NCBI RefSeq assembly: GCF_916858675.1
Contig: NZ_CAKASM010000016.1
Span: forward strand, 1-64,000
Source: Sphingomonas sp. Leaf21
GTDB lineage: Bacteria; Pseudomonadota; Alphaproteobacteria; Sphingomonadales; Sphingomonadaceae
DNA length: 64,000 nt
Direction of reading: 5' to 3'
The notes under the pieces are model-generated. The model was not told the origin of the DNA. It ran no database searches and saw only the letters and a list, made by a program, of their open reading frames with translations. Position 1 is the first letter of the stretch. Each line of letters starts with the position of its first letter. Made by a program: the position numbers and the translations under genes. Of this stretch, positions 25,330 through 34,423 are shown in pieces.

Positions 25330-26203
25330 TCGCCACGCGCGCATAGGCGACGAAGCCCGCCAGCACGTGACGCAGGCGAAAGGCGTGGAAATGGCGGATC
25401 GCCGGGACCGGCCCGGTGAAGCGCAGTCGCAGATTGCGGATGTCGTCGCGCAGCCACCGGCCGATCCGCCGGTCGCTCCACAGATGCTTGGCGTATAGCG
25501 CGCCGTCGCCAAAGCCATATCCCGCCAGCAGCGCGACGGCCTCCGGCTCATGGCGCCTGCCGTGATGATGATCGACGACGAAGCGGGGATCGTAGAGGAC
25601 GGGAATGCCCGCCGCCTGCGCACGGAACAGGAAGTCGGTGTCCTCGGCGGCCCGAAACGGCGCGCCCGCGCCGAACCGTTCATCGAACGGCCCGACCATC
25701 GCGCGAACCTCGGCGCTGAAGGCGAGATTGGCGCCCATGACGAAGCCGCCGGGGAAGCCGTCCGGGTCCGCCGTCATCGGATGATCCTCCAGCTTGACGG
25801 TCACCGGCAGGTCCCCCGGATCGCCGAGCAGGATGCGGCCGCCGATGATGGCCGGGGCGGAGATCCCGGCAAAGGCCGCAGCCAGCGCCTGGAAATAGTC
25901 GGGATGCAGGACGCAGTCGTCGTCGGTCATCGCGATGATCCGACCACGCGCCGCCGCCAGCGCCATGTTGCGCGCCCGCGACAGGCCGGGATGCGGCTCG
26001 AACAGAAGACGGATGGTGAAGTTGCGATCGGTCGCCCAGCGGCGGATCATCCCGGCCGTACCGTCGGTCGATCCATTGTCGACCAGGATCAATTCCAGCC
26101 GATCGGCCCCGCCCCAGGCTACGCCCCGCGCGACCGACTCGAGCGTCGCGGAGAGGCTGTCGCGGCGGTTGCGCGTGCAGATCAGCAGGCTGATGTCGAT
26201 CAT
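25286..26203 (-). CDS. Glycosyltransferase family 2 (last gene of sucrose-phosphate synthase operon)
   Basis: The 305-residue protein has the GT2 fold: SLLICTRNRRDSLSATLESV, VDNGSTDGTAG, a TDDD metal site near residue 95 (IIAMTDDDCVL) and an acceptor motif in the AAEDTDFLFRAQ segment. It lacks membrane helices. Its ATG overlaps the stop of the pyruvyl transferase gene by four bases, so it is the sixth and last member of the operon starting at 32270. The C-terminal codons lie over the end of the convergent TBDR gene. The donor and acceptor are unknown. Confidence 0.85.
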   Translation of the reverse strand: MIDISLLICTRNRRDSLSATLESVARGVAWGGADRLELILVDNGSTDGTAGMIRRWATDRNFTIRLLFEPHPGLSRARNMALAAARGRIIAMTDDDCVLHPDYFQALAAAFAGISAPAIIGGRILLGDPGDLPVTVKLEDHPMTADPDGFPGGFVMGANLAFSAEVRAMVGPFDERFGAGAPFRAAEDTDFLFRAQAAGIPVLYDPRFVVDHHHGRRHEPEAVALLAGYGFGDGALYAKHLWSDRRIGRWLRDDIRNLRLRFTGPVPAIRHFHAFRLRHVLAGFVAYARVAITSRRPSARRPSSA

Positions 26204-27111
26204 CGCGCCATCATCGCCGCCGCCTCCGCCGGGCCATGCGCCTGCCGGACGAGCGGGCTGTCATGCGTCCAGCTCCCGATATAGGCGCCGACCTTGCCAT
26301 AGTCATTGTCGAGCACGACGTGCGGCAGTCCCAGCAGCACCGACAGGATATGGCCGTGAAGCCTGTCGGTCACGACCCCCCGACCGCGCGACAGCAGGCG
26401 GAGGCCACGCTCGACGCGGATACGCGCCCGCGTCAGCGGATCGGTGGCGTTGACGGGCGGCTCGTCCAGCCAGTCGAGCTTCACGCTTCGCGGCAGGGTG
26501 GACAATGGCGCGTCGTCCCGCGCCACCCGCTCCGCATCGGTACGCATCAGCATCAGCCAGTCGCAATCGGGCTCGACCGGGCGCGTCAGCGGACCCAGGC
26601 CGAAGGCGGAGTCCGGCGCCAGCGCGACCGTACAGTCGAAATATCGGGTCGCGAGCGCCAGGCTCGGCGAGTCGCGGACATGGAGGTGGAAATCGGGATG
26701 CCCCGCCACGACCCGCGCGAAGCGGTCGCGCGCGCCTGGCTGGCGGAAGTGGATCGACTGGGGCAACTGGACGACGCGGCGATCGCGGAAGCGGGTCAGG
26801 ATCGCCTCGCGAACATGCTGATGATGCGGCCAGATATCGCCCAGATTGCCGCCGCCGTGGATCAGGATCGGTCCGGTCGGACAGGCGCGGCGCAGCGCTT
26901 CGTCGTCGAAATCGTCCCAGCGGCAGACATAGGCCGGATCGCCCGCCCCCACGGCATGGAGGCAGGCCATCTCGCCCGCCCAGATCGCGCTGTCGCCGAC
27001 ATTGGGATGATCGGGAAAGTCGACCAGGGCATAGGGCTCGCCGGGTCGGACATGGCGGCGATACAGGTCGTGGAGGCGCGTTTGCTGGCGTTCGATGACG
27101 TCGTCGGTCAT
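26200..27111 (-). CDS. Polysaccharide pyruvyl transferase family protein
   Basis: The 303-residue protein resembles PS_pyruv_trans enzymes (ExoV/EpsO/CsaB relatives). It has DFPDHPNVGDSAIWAGEMAC near residue 30, the GGGNLGD motif near residue 85, HVRDSPSLALA, the APDSAFGLGPL segment and a C-terminal DRLHGHILSVLLG. These enzymes move pyruvate from PEP to a sugar as a ketal, giving an acidic group. In the operon it follows a GT4 and precedes a GT2, each with a four-base overlap, so the product of this operon is probably a pyruvylated saccharide. Some family members have other transfer activities, so pyruvate is likely but not certain. Confidence 0.87.
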   Translation of the reverse strand: MTDDVIERQQTRLHDLYRRHVRPGEPYALVDFPDHPNVGDSAIWAGEMACLHAVGAGDPAYVCRWDDFDDEALRRACPTGPILIHGGGNLGDIWPHHQHVREAILTRFRDRRVVQLPQSIHFRQPGARDRFARVVAGHPDFHLHVRDSPSLALATRYFDCTVALAPDSAFGLGPLTRPVEPDCDWLMLMRTDAERVARDDAPLSTLPRSVKLDWLDEPPVNATDPLTRARIRVERGLRLLSRGRGVVTDRLHGHILSVLLGLPHVVLDNDYGKVGAYIGSWTHDSPLVRQAHGPAEAAAMMAR

Positions 27112-28184
27112 GCGGCGATGGCACTCGGCGTCGCGGCGCGGACCTGCGCGTAGAGCGCCTCGCATCGATCGAGCCACAGGTCGCGCGCGAAATGCGTCTC
27201 CACCCGCTGTCGCGCGACGCTGCGCGGGATTTCGATCGCCGCGCGGATCGCCTCTGCCAGCGCGACGCTGTCGCCCGCTGGCGCGATGCATCCGGCTTCG
27301 CCAACCACCTCGCGCGCCGCGCCCTGGTCGAAGGCGGCGATCGGCAGGCCGCACGCCATCGCCTCGATCGCGACCAGCCCGAACGGCTCGTCCCAGCACG
27401 GCGTGAACAGATAGACCGACGCGCGGCCCAATTCGGCCGCCAGGCCCGCGCCGTCGAGGTGTCCGCCATAGCGGATCGCGCCGCCCAGCCGGGGCTCCAC
27501 CTCCGCCGCCCAATAGTCCGGATCCTCGATCGCGCCGAACAGGGTCAGCGGAACACCCGCGATCCGCGCCGCCTCGATCGCCAGATGCGTGCCCTTGTTG
27601 GGGGTCACGCGACCGCACCATATCGCCTCGCCATTGCCGGTCGGGGCGAAGGGCCAGGCGGCGGGGTCGATCGCATTGTGCAGCACCGACGCCTCGGGCG
27701 GCGCGCCCTCCGGCCACCAGGCGCGCATCTGGCTTTCGGACGTCACGGTCAGGCGATGGCGCGGCGCGGGACTCGTCCGAACGAAGTGATGCAGCGCGTC
27801 ATAGGGCGGCACGTGCAGCGAGGTGACGGTCGGCGTCACGGCGGTGCGGCGCGGCTCCAGCGGAAAGCGGTGCAGGCTGTTGTTGTGCACCACATCGAAT
27901 CCGCCGCGCGCGATACGGTCGCAGGCCTGGGCATAGCCCGCATCGACATGCGCGATCAGCTCGGGCTTGCCGCGATGCTCGGCCCAGGGGAACACCGCTT
28001 CGTAATGGACCGGCAGGACCGGATCGATGGTGAAGCGCGGATCGCTGTCGCCGCTGGCGAACAGCACCACCTCATGCCCGCGCGCCGCCAGCCCCTCGGC
28101 CAGATACCAGCCATGTGCCTCCATACCGCCCAGAAAGGGCTGGCGGATGGGCTGGCGGACATGCGCGAGCAGCGCGATTCTCAT
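27108..28184 (-). CDS. Glycosyltransferase family 4
   Basis: The 358-residue GT-B protein has the N-terminal glycine-rich LGGMEAHGWYLAEGLAARGH (residues about 18-37), the middle NNSLHRFPLEPRRT and VTSLHVPPYDAL, the donor-domain GRVTPNKGTHLAIEAARIAG, and the EPFGLVAIEAMACG E-x7-E motif that binds the nucleotide sugar. Relatives annotated as UDP-glucose or GDP-mannose transferases are common. ATGA overlaps join it to the genes on either side. It should act in the cytoplasm on a soluble or lipid-linked acceptor made by the operon. Confidence 0.87.
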   Translation of the reverse strand: MRIALLAHVRQPIRQPFLGGMEAHGWYLAEGLAARGHEVVLFASGDSDPRFTIDPVLPVHYEAVFPWAEHRGKPELIAHVDAGYAQACDRIARGGFDVVHNNSLHRFPLEPRRTAVTPTVTSLHVPPYDALHHFVRTSPAPRHRLTVTSESQMRAWWPEGAPPEASVLHNAIDPAAWPFAPTGNGEAIWCGRVTPNKGTHLAIEAARIAGVPLTLFGAIEDPDYWAAEVEPRLGGAIRYGGHLDGAGLAAELGRASVYLFTPCWDEPFGLVAIEAMACGLPIAAFDQGAAREVVGEAGCIAPAGDSVALAEAIRAAIEIPRSVARQRVETHFARDLWLDRCEALYAQVRAATPSAIAA

Positions 28185-29095
28185 GCCGCGACCTGGGCGT
28201 TCGCGGTGCGCTCCTCCAGCAGGCGGATGACGCTGGCGGTATTGGCATAGGGTTGATGGCTCTGCTGTCCGGTCAGGGTCAGATCGTCGGCGTCGGGACG
28301 ACGCAGGATGCGGATCGGGCGGCCGGGCGTGTCGTCGATGAGCCCCATCAGGCGAAAGGCGTGCAGCCAATGGCCCATGGTGCGATAGCCCCATTTCGCC
28401 TCGAACAGCTCGGCATTGCGCACCACGCTGTCGATATGATGGACCGGCGGCATGTGGTGCGGGTGATATTGGTGATAGGCGAGGCCGCCCTTGATCCAGG
28501 CGATCGGCACGCCCGCCCTGTCGACCAGCTTGCCGAAGTCGGTATCCTCGCCGCCATAGCCCGAATAGCGTTCGTCGAAGCCGCCCGTCGCCAGGAAGGT
28601 CGCGCGCCGCATCGCGAAGTTGAGCGACCAGAAGCAGCGATAGTCCGCGCACCGCTCGATCCCCTCGGGCGGTGGCCCGCGCCGATCGGAATGGCGCACG
28701 GCGCGCGCGGCGAAGTCGTCATAGCGCCATTCGCCCTCGGTCGCGCCGCCGGGCAGGTACATCACCTCGCCCATCAGCAGCCCGTCCATCTCGTCCAGAC
28801 AGCGGTCGTAATCGGCGAGGAGCGTCGGCGTCGGGATACAGTCCATGTCGAGGAAGACCAGCTTGTCGCCGATCGCCGCCTTCGCCGCCGCATTGCGCGC
28901 CTGCGCCAGTGGCAGGCGTGGCCCCGAGATCCGCATCTGCCGGACCGGAAAGGGCGCGTCGGGCAGGTCGTAGGTCTCGTCCTGGATCACCGCGACGATC
29001 AGTTCGGCGGGGCGCAGCGTCTGACGGCTGAGCCCCAGCACGACGTTGCGCAGATGGTCGGGGCGGCCCCCGGCGAGAGTGACGACCGAGATCAT
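28181..29095 (-). CDS. Glycosyltransferase family 2 with galactosyltransferase-like C-terminus
   Basis: The 304-residue protein opens ISVVTLAGGRPDHLRNVVLG, carries the metal-binding DMD (LVFLDMDCIPT near residue 80) and the FDERYSGYGGEDTDFG segment. The last is the glyco_transf_7C (galactosyltransferase C-terminal) signature. A polyhistidine-like YHQYHPHHMPPVHH stretch follows and may help bind metal. No membrane anchor is evident. It is the third gene of the six-gene operon, with four-base overlaps on both sides. The sugar it transfers cannot be told from sequence. Confidence 0.87.
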   Translation of the reverse strand: MISVVTLAGGRPDHLRNVVLGLSRQTLRPAELIVAVIQDETYDLPDAPFPVRQMRISGPRLPLAQARNAAAKAAIGDKLVFLDMDCIPTPTLLADYDRCLDEMDGLLMGEVMYLPGGATEGEWRYDDFAARAVRHSDRRGPPPEGIERCADYRCFWSLNFAMRRATFLATGGFDERYSGYGGEDTDFGKLVDRAGVPIAWIKGGLAYHQYHPHHMPPVHHIDSVVRNAELFEAKWGYRTMGHWLHAFRLMGLIDDTPGRPIRILRRPDADDLTLTGQQSHQPYANTASVIRLLEERTANAQVAA

Positions 29096-30237
29096 GAATG
29101 CGCTCCGGCGGAATCGGGGGTGGGGGAACAATCGAGTTCGACCGGCCAGAGCCGCGCGGCCAGCGCCTCCAGCCAGTCGGCGGCGTCCTGTGCGGGACTG
29201 TCGGCGATCATCGCGCGCTGTGCGGCGGGGCGGTGCTGGTTGCGGGTTTCCGCCAGCGCGGCGGTCCAGCTCTGCGCCGAGGAGGGGAGGTGCGGCCGGA
29301 CGCAGGCGACACCCGCCGCGGCCAGCGCCGCGGCCTTGCGATGCTGCTCGTCGAAATAGCGCCATTCGGGAATGGCGAGCCAGGGACGTGCGGCGGCCAG
29401 GATCTGCTGGCAGGTGGTGTTGCCGGTCGAGGCGATGACCAGGTCGGCGGCGGCGACATGATCGGCCGCATTGTCGACCCAGCCGCGATGCTCGATATTG
29501 GCGGGCTCGGTCGCGTGCCAGTCGCGCACCACCGGACCGATGGTGATCCACCGCGCGCCCGGACGGCTGCGCGCACCGACGCCGAGCGGTGCCTGGGCAA
29601 AGCCGCCGCCACCCCCGCCCGACAGCACGAGGATGACCTCTTCCTCTGCGCCGACGCCGATCCGCTGGCGCGCCAGTTCGCGCTCGGGCACGCGGGTATC
29701 GACGCCCAGGCCGCCCGCGAAGCAGGTCTTGGCGCGCATGGCACCATCCCATTCGGGTTGGGCCAATGCCGCGTCGAACGCGGCGAGCAGCCCGGCGGCG
29801 CCGTCATAGGCCGCGCGGTGTCCCGGATCGCTCCGGTCGCCATGTTGCAACACCTTCACATGCGGCACCGAACAGATGCGCGCGAGTTGCGCGATCTCCG
29901 CCGACACGTCGCAGATCATCAGCGCGGGATCGGCACGGTCGAACCACCCCGCGATCACCGCCATGGCATGGCGAATGCCCGGCCAGCCGAGCGGTGCGCA
30001 GTGCAGCGTGTCCGGCGTCGGTACGGCGTCAAGCCCGCGCGCCTCCAGTCCGGTCGGCTCGAACAGGGAGGGGATGACGACCAGTTCGACCTGCGGCGGC
30101 AGCGGCGGGAAGATATCGTCGCGTGCGCAGAATATCGTGACCGGCCGCTCGGGGGGCAGCGCGTTCAGGATCGCGGCGCAGCGTTCGGCATGGCCGCGCC
30201 CCTGATGATGGACGAAATAGCCGAAGGGCCGGATCAT
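29092..30237 (-). CDS. GT-B glycosyltransferase related to MurG/GT28
   Basis: The 381-residue protein has an N-terminal FVHHQGRGHAERCAAIL, like the GHxxR start of MurG- and MGDG-synthase-type transferases. Its C-terminal half has LVLSGGGGGGFAQAPL, a TIGPVV strand and ADLVIASTGNTTCQQILAAA followed by PWLAIPEWRYFDEQHRKAAA, which resembles the UDP-sugar site of GT28. It has no signal or membrane helix and is probably membrane-associated in the cytoplasm. It is the second gene of the operon, coupled by ATGA to the sucrose-phosphate synthase fusion, so it may act next on the sucrose-type product. Confidence 0.8.
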   Translation of the reverse strand: MIRPFGYFVHHQGRGHAERCAAILNALPPERPVTIFCARDDIFPPLPPQVELVVIPSLFEPTGLEARGLDAVPTPDTLHCAPLGWPGIRHAMAVIAGWFDRADPALMICDVSAEIAQLARICSVPHVKVLQHGDRSDPGHRAAYDGAAGLLAAFDAALAQPEWDGAMRAKTCFAGGLGVDTRVPERELARQRIGVGAEEEVILVLSGGGGGGFAQAPLGVGARSRPGARWITIGPVVRDWHATEPANIEHRGWVDNAADHVAAADLVIASTGNTTCQQILAAARPWLAIPEWRYFDEQHRKAAALAAAGVACVRPHLPSSAQSWTAALAETRNQHRPAAQRAMIADSPAQDAADWLEALAARLWPVELDCSPTPDSAGAHS

Positions 30238-32270
30238 GCCGCGCTGGCCTGGATGGCGCTCCGCACCGGGATCGCGGGCCGGGCATCGGCCAGCCCAAGC
30301 CGCTCGAGCCCCTCCATCACGCCACGCGCATGACGGCCGGAAACCCGCATAAGCCCCTCTCGCGGGCCAAGCTCCGCCAGCTCGTCGCTGGCATTGCCGA
30401 CGACGATGGCATGGCCACAGGCCTCCAGCATGTCGATGTCGTTGCCGCTGTCCCCGGCCGCGATGCACGCGCCGAGCGGCAGGTTGAGCCGCCGCGCATA
30501 GGCCGCCACCGCCGCCGCCTTGCCTCCCATCGGTGCCAGCACGTCGATCAGGCGGCCGTGCGAGAAGACGGTCTTGGCGGCCACGCCCTGTTCGGCCAGC
30601 GCGGCGCGCACCCGCATCGCGTCCTCGGCCGTCCCGAAAAAGCTGAGCTTGTGCGGCCCGGCGGTGTCACGCGGTTGCGGACGCAGGCGCAGCGGCTTCA
30701 GCGCGGCGACCACCGCCTTGCGATTCCATCCCTGATCCAGCCGTGCGGAAAAGTCGGGGCATTCGTGCCAGCCGCGCGGGCCCCTCAGCATGATGCGCGT
30801 GCCGACATCGGTGATGAAGGCGTCGGGCTCGGGCAGGCTCCACTGCGACAGGATCGCGCGCGCCATCGCAAAGGACCGGCCGGTCGCGACCACGAAGGGC
30901 AGGCCGCTCGCCCGTCGCCATTCGGCAAAGCCGTGCGCGCCGACCGCGCAACCGGTCAGCGTATGGTCGATATCGCTCGCCAGCAGTCCGGGCGCGCGTG
31001 GCAGCCGCGCGTAGAGCGCGACCGACTCCGCCGCGTACCGGCGCCAGTCATAGCGCGCCGCGCCCGACCGTCCGGCTTCGCTCATCCGGGCATGGCGTTC
31101 GGGGGTCGTCAGGATGGCCAGGCACGCCTCGGCGATCTCGCTTTCGTCGGTCGGTTCGACCAGCAGGCCATGGCCGAGCGCCGCGACGATCTCGCTGGGG
31201 CCGCCATGTCGCGTCGCGACGACCGGCACGCCCGCCGCCGCCGCCTCGATGAGCGTCAGGCCGAAGGGCTCGTGGAGCGCGGCGTTGACGAAGACGCCAC
31301 CGTTCGCCGCGCGGTCGTAGAGCGCCGAGACGTCATGCCCGTCATGCTCGGGCGGCAGGGCGAAGCGGCCGCGAAGCGCGGGGCTTTCCGCCAGGGCCAT
31401 GAGCTCGGCGAGAACCGTGCGTTCCTCGGGCGATCCGGGGCCGTCATGCTGCCCCGCCAGGATCACCAGATTGGCGGCCTCGCGCAGCGCCGAGGACGCG
31501 GCATAGGCGCGGGCGAGCGCACCGAGATTCTTCTTGGCGACGGGGCGGGCGATCGCCAGTACGATCGGCTTGGTCGGGTCTGCCAGCGTGGCATCGAGCC
31601 GTTCGGACAGTGACGGGCGGCTGACCGGGGTGGCGTCACGGCTCGGCACGCCCGGCGGAATGCAATGGATGCGGCCCGTCACCGGCGCGGCATAGGCATG
31701 GACCTGTCGCTCCGCCTCGTCACGGGTCGAGACGATGATCGCATCGGCACCCGCGATCGCGCTGCGCTCGGCGGCGATCCGGCCGTCCAGCGCGGGACAG
31801 TCGCCCTGATGCTTGCGCTTGTCGATACCCAGCGCATGCGGGGTGTAGACGAAGGGGACGGCAAAGCGCCGCCGCGCCTCGGCGGCGACGGCGGCGGCGT
31901 CGGAAAAATGGGCATGGATCACGTCGGGCAGGCGCGGCAGCCGTTCCAGATGCGCGCAAAAGGCCTCCGTGAAGGCCGAGAGGTCGTCCGCCAGCGCTTC
32001 CTTTTCGAGATAGCGCCGATCGCGCGTCGCGATCCGGTCGATCGTCAGCCTGGGCGACAATCGCTCGCTGATCAGGCCGTGTTCGGGGGCAAGGCCGTCG
32101 TCCTCGAACAGGCGGGTGACGACGGATACTTGATCGGTATCAATATTGGCGGCCTGGGCGAATGCTGCATCGAGAATATAGGCGATATGGCCGCCCGTAT
32201 CGGCGGTAATGCCATAATGGACAGGCGGCGATTTGAGGCAGCCACCCAGTGCCAGATGCAGAATGAACAA
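30234..32270 (-). CDS. Bifunctional sucrose-phosphate synthase / sucrose-phosphate phosphatase
   Basis: The 678-residue protein is a fusion. Residues about 1-425 form a GT4 sucrose-phosphate synthase domain: ADTGGHIAYI near residue 24, GIDKRKHQGD, and the FVNAALHEPFGLTLIEAAAA E-x7-E motif. SPS normally has DTGGQ; here the residue is histidine. Residues about 430-670 form an SPP-type HAD phosphatase with Asp433 and Asp435 in SDIDHTLTG, ATGRS, the lysine of HKLSFFG and GDSGND near residue 605. Together they would make sucrose from UDP-glucose and fructose-6-phosphate. The TTG start has AGGGG five to six bases upstream. It heads a six-gene operon of glycosyltransferases, which is unusual for a simple sucrose pathway. 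Confidence 0.9.
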   Translation of the reverse strand: MFILHLALGGCLKSPPVHYGITADTGGHIAYILDAAFAQAANIDTDQVSVVTRLFEDDGLAPEHGLISERLSPRLTIDRIATRDRRYLEKEALADDLSAFTEAFCAHLERLPRLPDVIHAHFSDAAAVAAEARRRFAVPFVYTPHALGIDKRKHQGDCPALDGRIAAERSAIAGADAIIVSTRDEAERQVHAYAAPVTGRIHCIPPGVPSRDATPVSRPSLSERLDATLADPTKPIVLAIARPVAKKNLGALARAYAASSALREAANLVILAGQHDGPGSPEERTVLAELMALAESPALRGRFALPPEHDGHDVSALYDRAANGGVFVNAALHEPFGLTLIEAAAAGVPVVATRHGGPSEIVAALGHGLLVEPTDESEIAEACLAILTTPERHARMSEAGRSGAARYDWRRYAAESVALYARLPRAPGLLASDIDHTLTGCAVGAHGFAEWRRASGLPFVVATGRSFAMARAILSQWSLPEPDAFITDVGTRIMLRGPRGWHECPDFSARLDQGWNRKAVVAALKPLRLRPQPRDTAGPHKLSFFGTAEDAMRVRAALAEQGVAAKTVFSHGRLIDVLAPMGGKAAAVAAYARRLNLPLGACIAAGDSGNDIDMLEACGHAIVVGNASDELAELGPREGLMRVSGRHARGVMEGLERLGLADARPAIPVRSAIQASAA

Positions 32271-32489
32271 TCTCGCCCCTTTCGTTGTGGAGCAAGAACG
32301 TTAGTAATATTGATTAGCTCCCAAGGCTTTGGGCGAATTGTCGGGATATGCCCACAGACACGATTTTCGCGCTCGACTCTTGATCTTTGTCAAGATTTGG
32401 ACGGGCCCAATCGGGCGGCGAACGTTACGCGGGTCCATCCCTCCCTCTCCCCTGCCGGGGGGAGAGGGATAAAGGGAAATGCGCCCGTC
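32271..32489. other. Intergenic region between the two large minus-strand operons
   Basis: No open frame is supported. The 150 bp next to the sucrose-phosphate synthase gene are AT-richer than the surroundings (TTAGTAATATTGATTAG is inside) and should hold its promoter. The part next to the GH29 stop holds the GC-rich palindrome described separately. Confidence 0.6.
32443..32468 (-). terminator. Strong hairpin after the glycosidase operon, also a dispersed repeat
   Basis: CCCTCTCCCC and GGGGAGAGGG form a 10-bp perfect stem with a six-base loop, 22 bases past the GH29 stop on the minus strand. No T-run follows. The same palindrome occurs at 13446-13471, so it may be a repeat that doubles as an RNA 3' end. 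Confidence 0.5.
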
Positions 32490-34400
32490 CTATCGCTTGG
32501 TGAACCCGCCAATCCCCGCGATGGCCAGCTTGGCGGCGGGCTTGGACATTTCCGCGAAGGTCAGCCGCAGATAGCGGACCGGGCGAACGCTGGTGAAGGG
32601 CAGGCGCTGGGTCGACAGCGCATAGGCGATGTTGGAGAACTCGCCCGCGCCCGCCGGGGTCCAGCTCTTTCCGTCGACGCTGGTCTCCGCGACATATCCG
32701 CGCGGCGGGGCGGCATCGATCATCACCTGGCGCGACGGCGTCAGGCTGAAGCCAGCCACGTCCTGGACCTGGCCCATGTCGACCGTGACGCTGGCGGGCT
32801 TGCCGGGCGTCGGCGCGGGCTGGACCCAGATGGTCTTGGCGTCGTTGTCGAGCAGCTTCTCGGCATCCGGTGCGCTGGCCGACACGATATGCCAGCCGCG
32901 CGTGTCCATGACCGTCGGGTCGCTCGACACGATGGCGGGGACGGGGACCGGGGCGACGCTGCGGAAGAGCGAGACCTCGCTGATCGCCGGACAGACGGGT
33001 GCGTCGACGATGCGCAGGCGGATGCGCCGCGCGGTGACGGGGGCCGGCAGGCGGATGATCCGCTGCGCGCTGATGCATTCATGCTCGGCGAGCTGCTGCC
33101 ACTGGCCGTTCACCTCGGCATCGACCGCGAAGCGCGTGACCCGGACGCCGAGCGGCAGATATTCGCGGATGCGGATCAGGTCGAAGGCGCGCCCCGGCGG
33201 CAGGTCGAGCGTCAGGCTGGGCGTGGTCACACCGTCGGGCGCGGACCAGTAGGTGTCGCGCTGGCCGTCCAGCACCTTGGCAGGCTCGAACCCCTTGCCG
33301 CGCACATGGCTGGCGCTGGCGACCGATCCTTGCGCCAGGTCGGTCGCGAAGCTGGCGCGGATCGCGTCGCCGAAGCTCTTCAGGATCTTCACGTCCTGAT
33401 CGGGAATGCGCCCGCGCCGGTCCGGCGGCAGGTTGAGGTTCATGTTGGTGCCGCGCGCGACCGAGGTGTCGAAATAGCCGACCAGATTTTCCGGGCTGCG
33501 GACCTTGGAGTCCTCGTCGGCATGATAGAACCAGCCGGGCCGGATCGACGTGTTGGTCTCGGCAGGCCACCACAGCGCCGCGCCACGCACGCCCGAATTG
33601 CCCTCCGACTGGACGTAAGGGTGGTCGGGCATGGTCGGCCAGCAGGGATCGCCCGCGATACCGTCCTCATTGCCCACCCAGCGGATATCCGCGCCGAGCG
33701 GATCGAAGGTGCAGGCCATGGGCTGATGCTGGTGGACCAGTGCGATGATCGAGGGCCAGTTATAGTATTTGGGCGCATCGATCTGCCGCGTCTCGCGCGC
33801 CCCGCCATAATAGCCGTCACCACCATTGGCGCCGTCGAACCAGAATTCGAATAGCTCGCCATAGCCGGTGCCCAGCTCGACCACCTGCTTGCGGAAATAG
33901 TCGACATAGGCGGGCCGCCCATATTGCGGGTGGTTGCGGTCCCAGGGCGAAAGATAGATGCCGAACGCCATACCGGCGCGCTTGCATGCGTCCGACATCT
34001 CCCGGACGATATCGCCCTGGCCGTCCTTGTACGGCGAGTTGCGGATGCAATGCTCGGTCAGCCTGGTTGGCCAGAGGCAAAAGCCGTCATGATGCTTCGC
34101 CGTCAGGATGATGCCCTTGAGGTTCCCCGCCTTGGCCGCCGCGACGATCTGGTCGGCGCTGAAGTCGGTGGGGTTGAACATCTTGGGGTCTTCGTCGCCA
34201 TAGCCCCATTCCTTGTCGGTGAAGGTGTTCATCGCGAAGTGGATGAAGGCATATTGCTCGCGCTGGTGCCAGCGCCACTGACGCGCCGACGGCACCGCGC
34301 CATATGGGGCGGGCGCACCGCTCCCGGCTTTCGCGAAGGCAGGCGTGGCGGACGCGGCAAGACCGGTGGCGAGGACGGCGCGGCGGGAGAAATCGATCAT
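32490..34400 (-). CDS. GH29 alpha-L-fucosidase with C-terminal discoidin-type domains, exported
   Basis: The 636-residue protein has a twin-arginine-like signal (FSRRAVLATGLAASATPAFA) and a GH29 barrel with HFAMNTFTDKEWG, AKHHDGFCLWPT and the nucleophile Asp189 in FWFDGANGG. Two F5/8-type beta-sandwich domains follow, from about residue 350 (VLDGQRDTYWSAPDG) and residue 490 (LDNDAKTIWVQP), which usually bind sugars. It removes alpha-fucose, for example from the core or antennae of N-glycans, in the periplasm. It is the last gene of the five-gene glycosidase operon, 23 bp after GH92. The linkage preference is not readable, though the GH29 subfamily with discoidin domains often takes branched alpha-1,3/4-fucose. 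Confidence 0.93.
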   Translation of the reverse strand: MIDFSRRAVLATGLAASATPAFAKAGSGAPAPYGAVPSARQWRWHQREQYAFIHFAMNTFTDKEWGYGDEDPKMFNPTDFSADQIVAAAKAGNLKGIILTAKHHDGFCLWPTRLTEHCIRNSPYKDGQGDIVREMSDACKRAGMAFGIYLSPWDRNHPQYGRPAYVDYFRKQVVELGTGYGELFEFWFDGANGGDGYYGGARETRQIDAPKYYNWPSIIALVHQHQPMACTFDPLGADIRWVGNEDGIAGDPCWPTMPDHPYVQSEGNSGVRGAALWWPAETNTSIRPGWFYHADEDSKVRSPENLVGYFDTSVARGTNMNLNLPPDRRGRIPDQDVKILKSFGDAIRASFATDLAQGSVASASHVRGKGFEPAKVLDGQRDTYWSAPDGVTTPSLTLDLPPGRAFDLIRIREYLPLGVRVTRFAVDAEVNGQWQQLAEHECISAQRIIRLPAPVTARRIRLRIVDAPVCPAISEVSLFRSVAPVPVPAIVSSDPTVMDTRGWHIVSASAPDAEKLLDNDAKTIWVQPAPTPGKPASVTVDMGQVQDVAGFSLTPSRQVMIDAAPPRGYVAETSVDGKSWTPAGAGEFSNIAYALSTQRLPFTSVRPVRYLRLTFAEMSKPAAKLAIAGIGGFTKR

Positions 34401-34423
34401 CTTCAGGGCGGCTCCGGGTGGGA

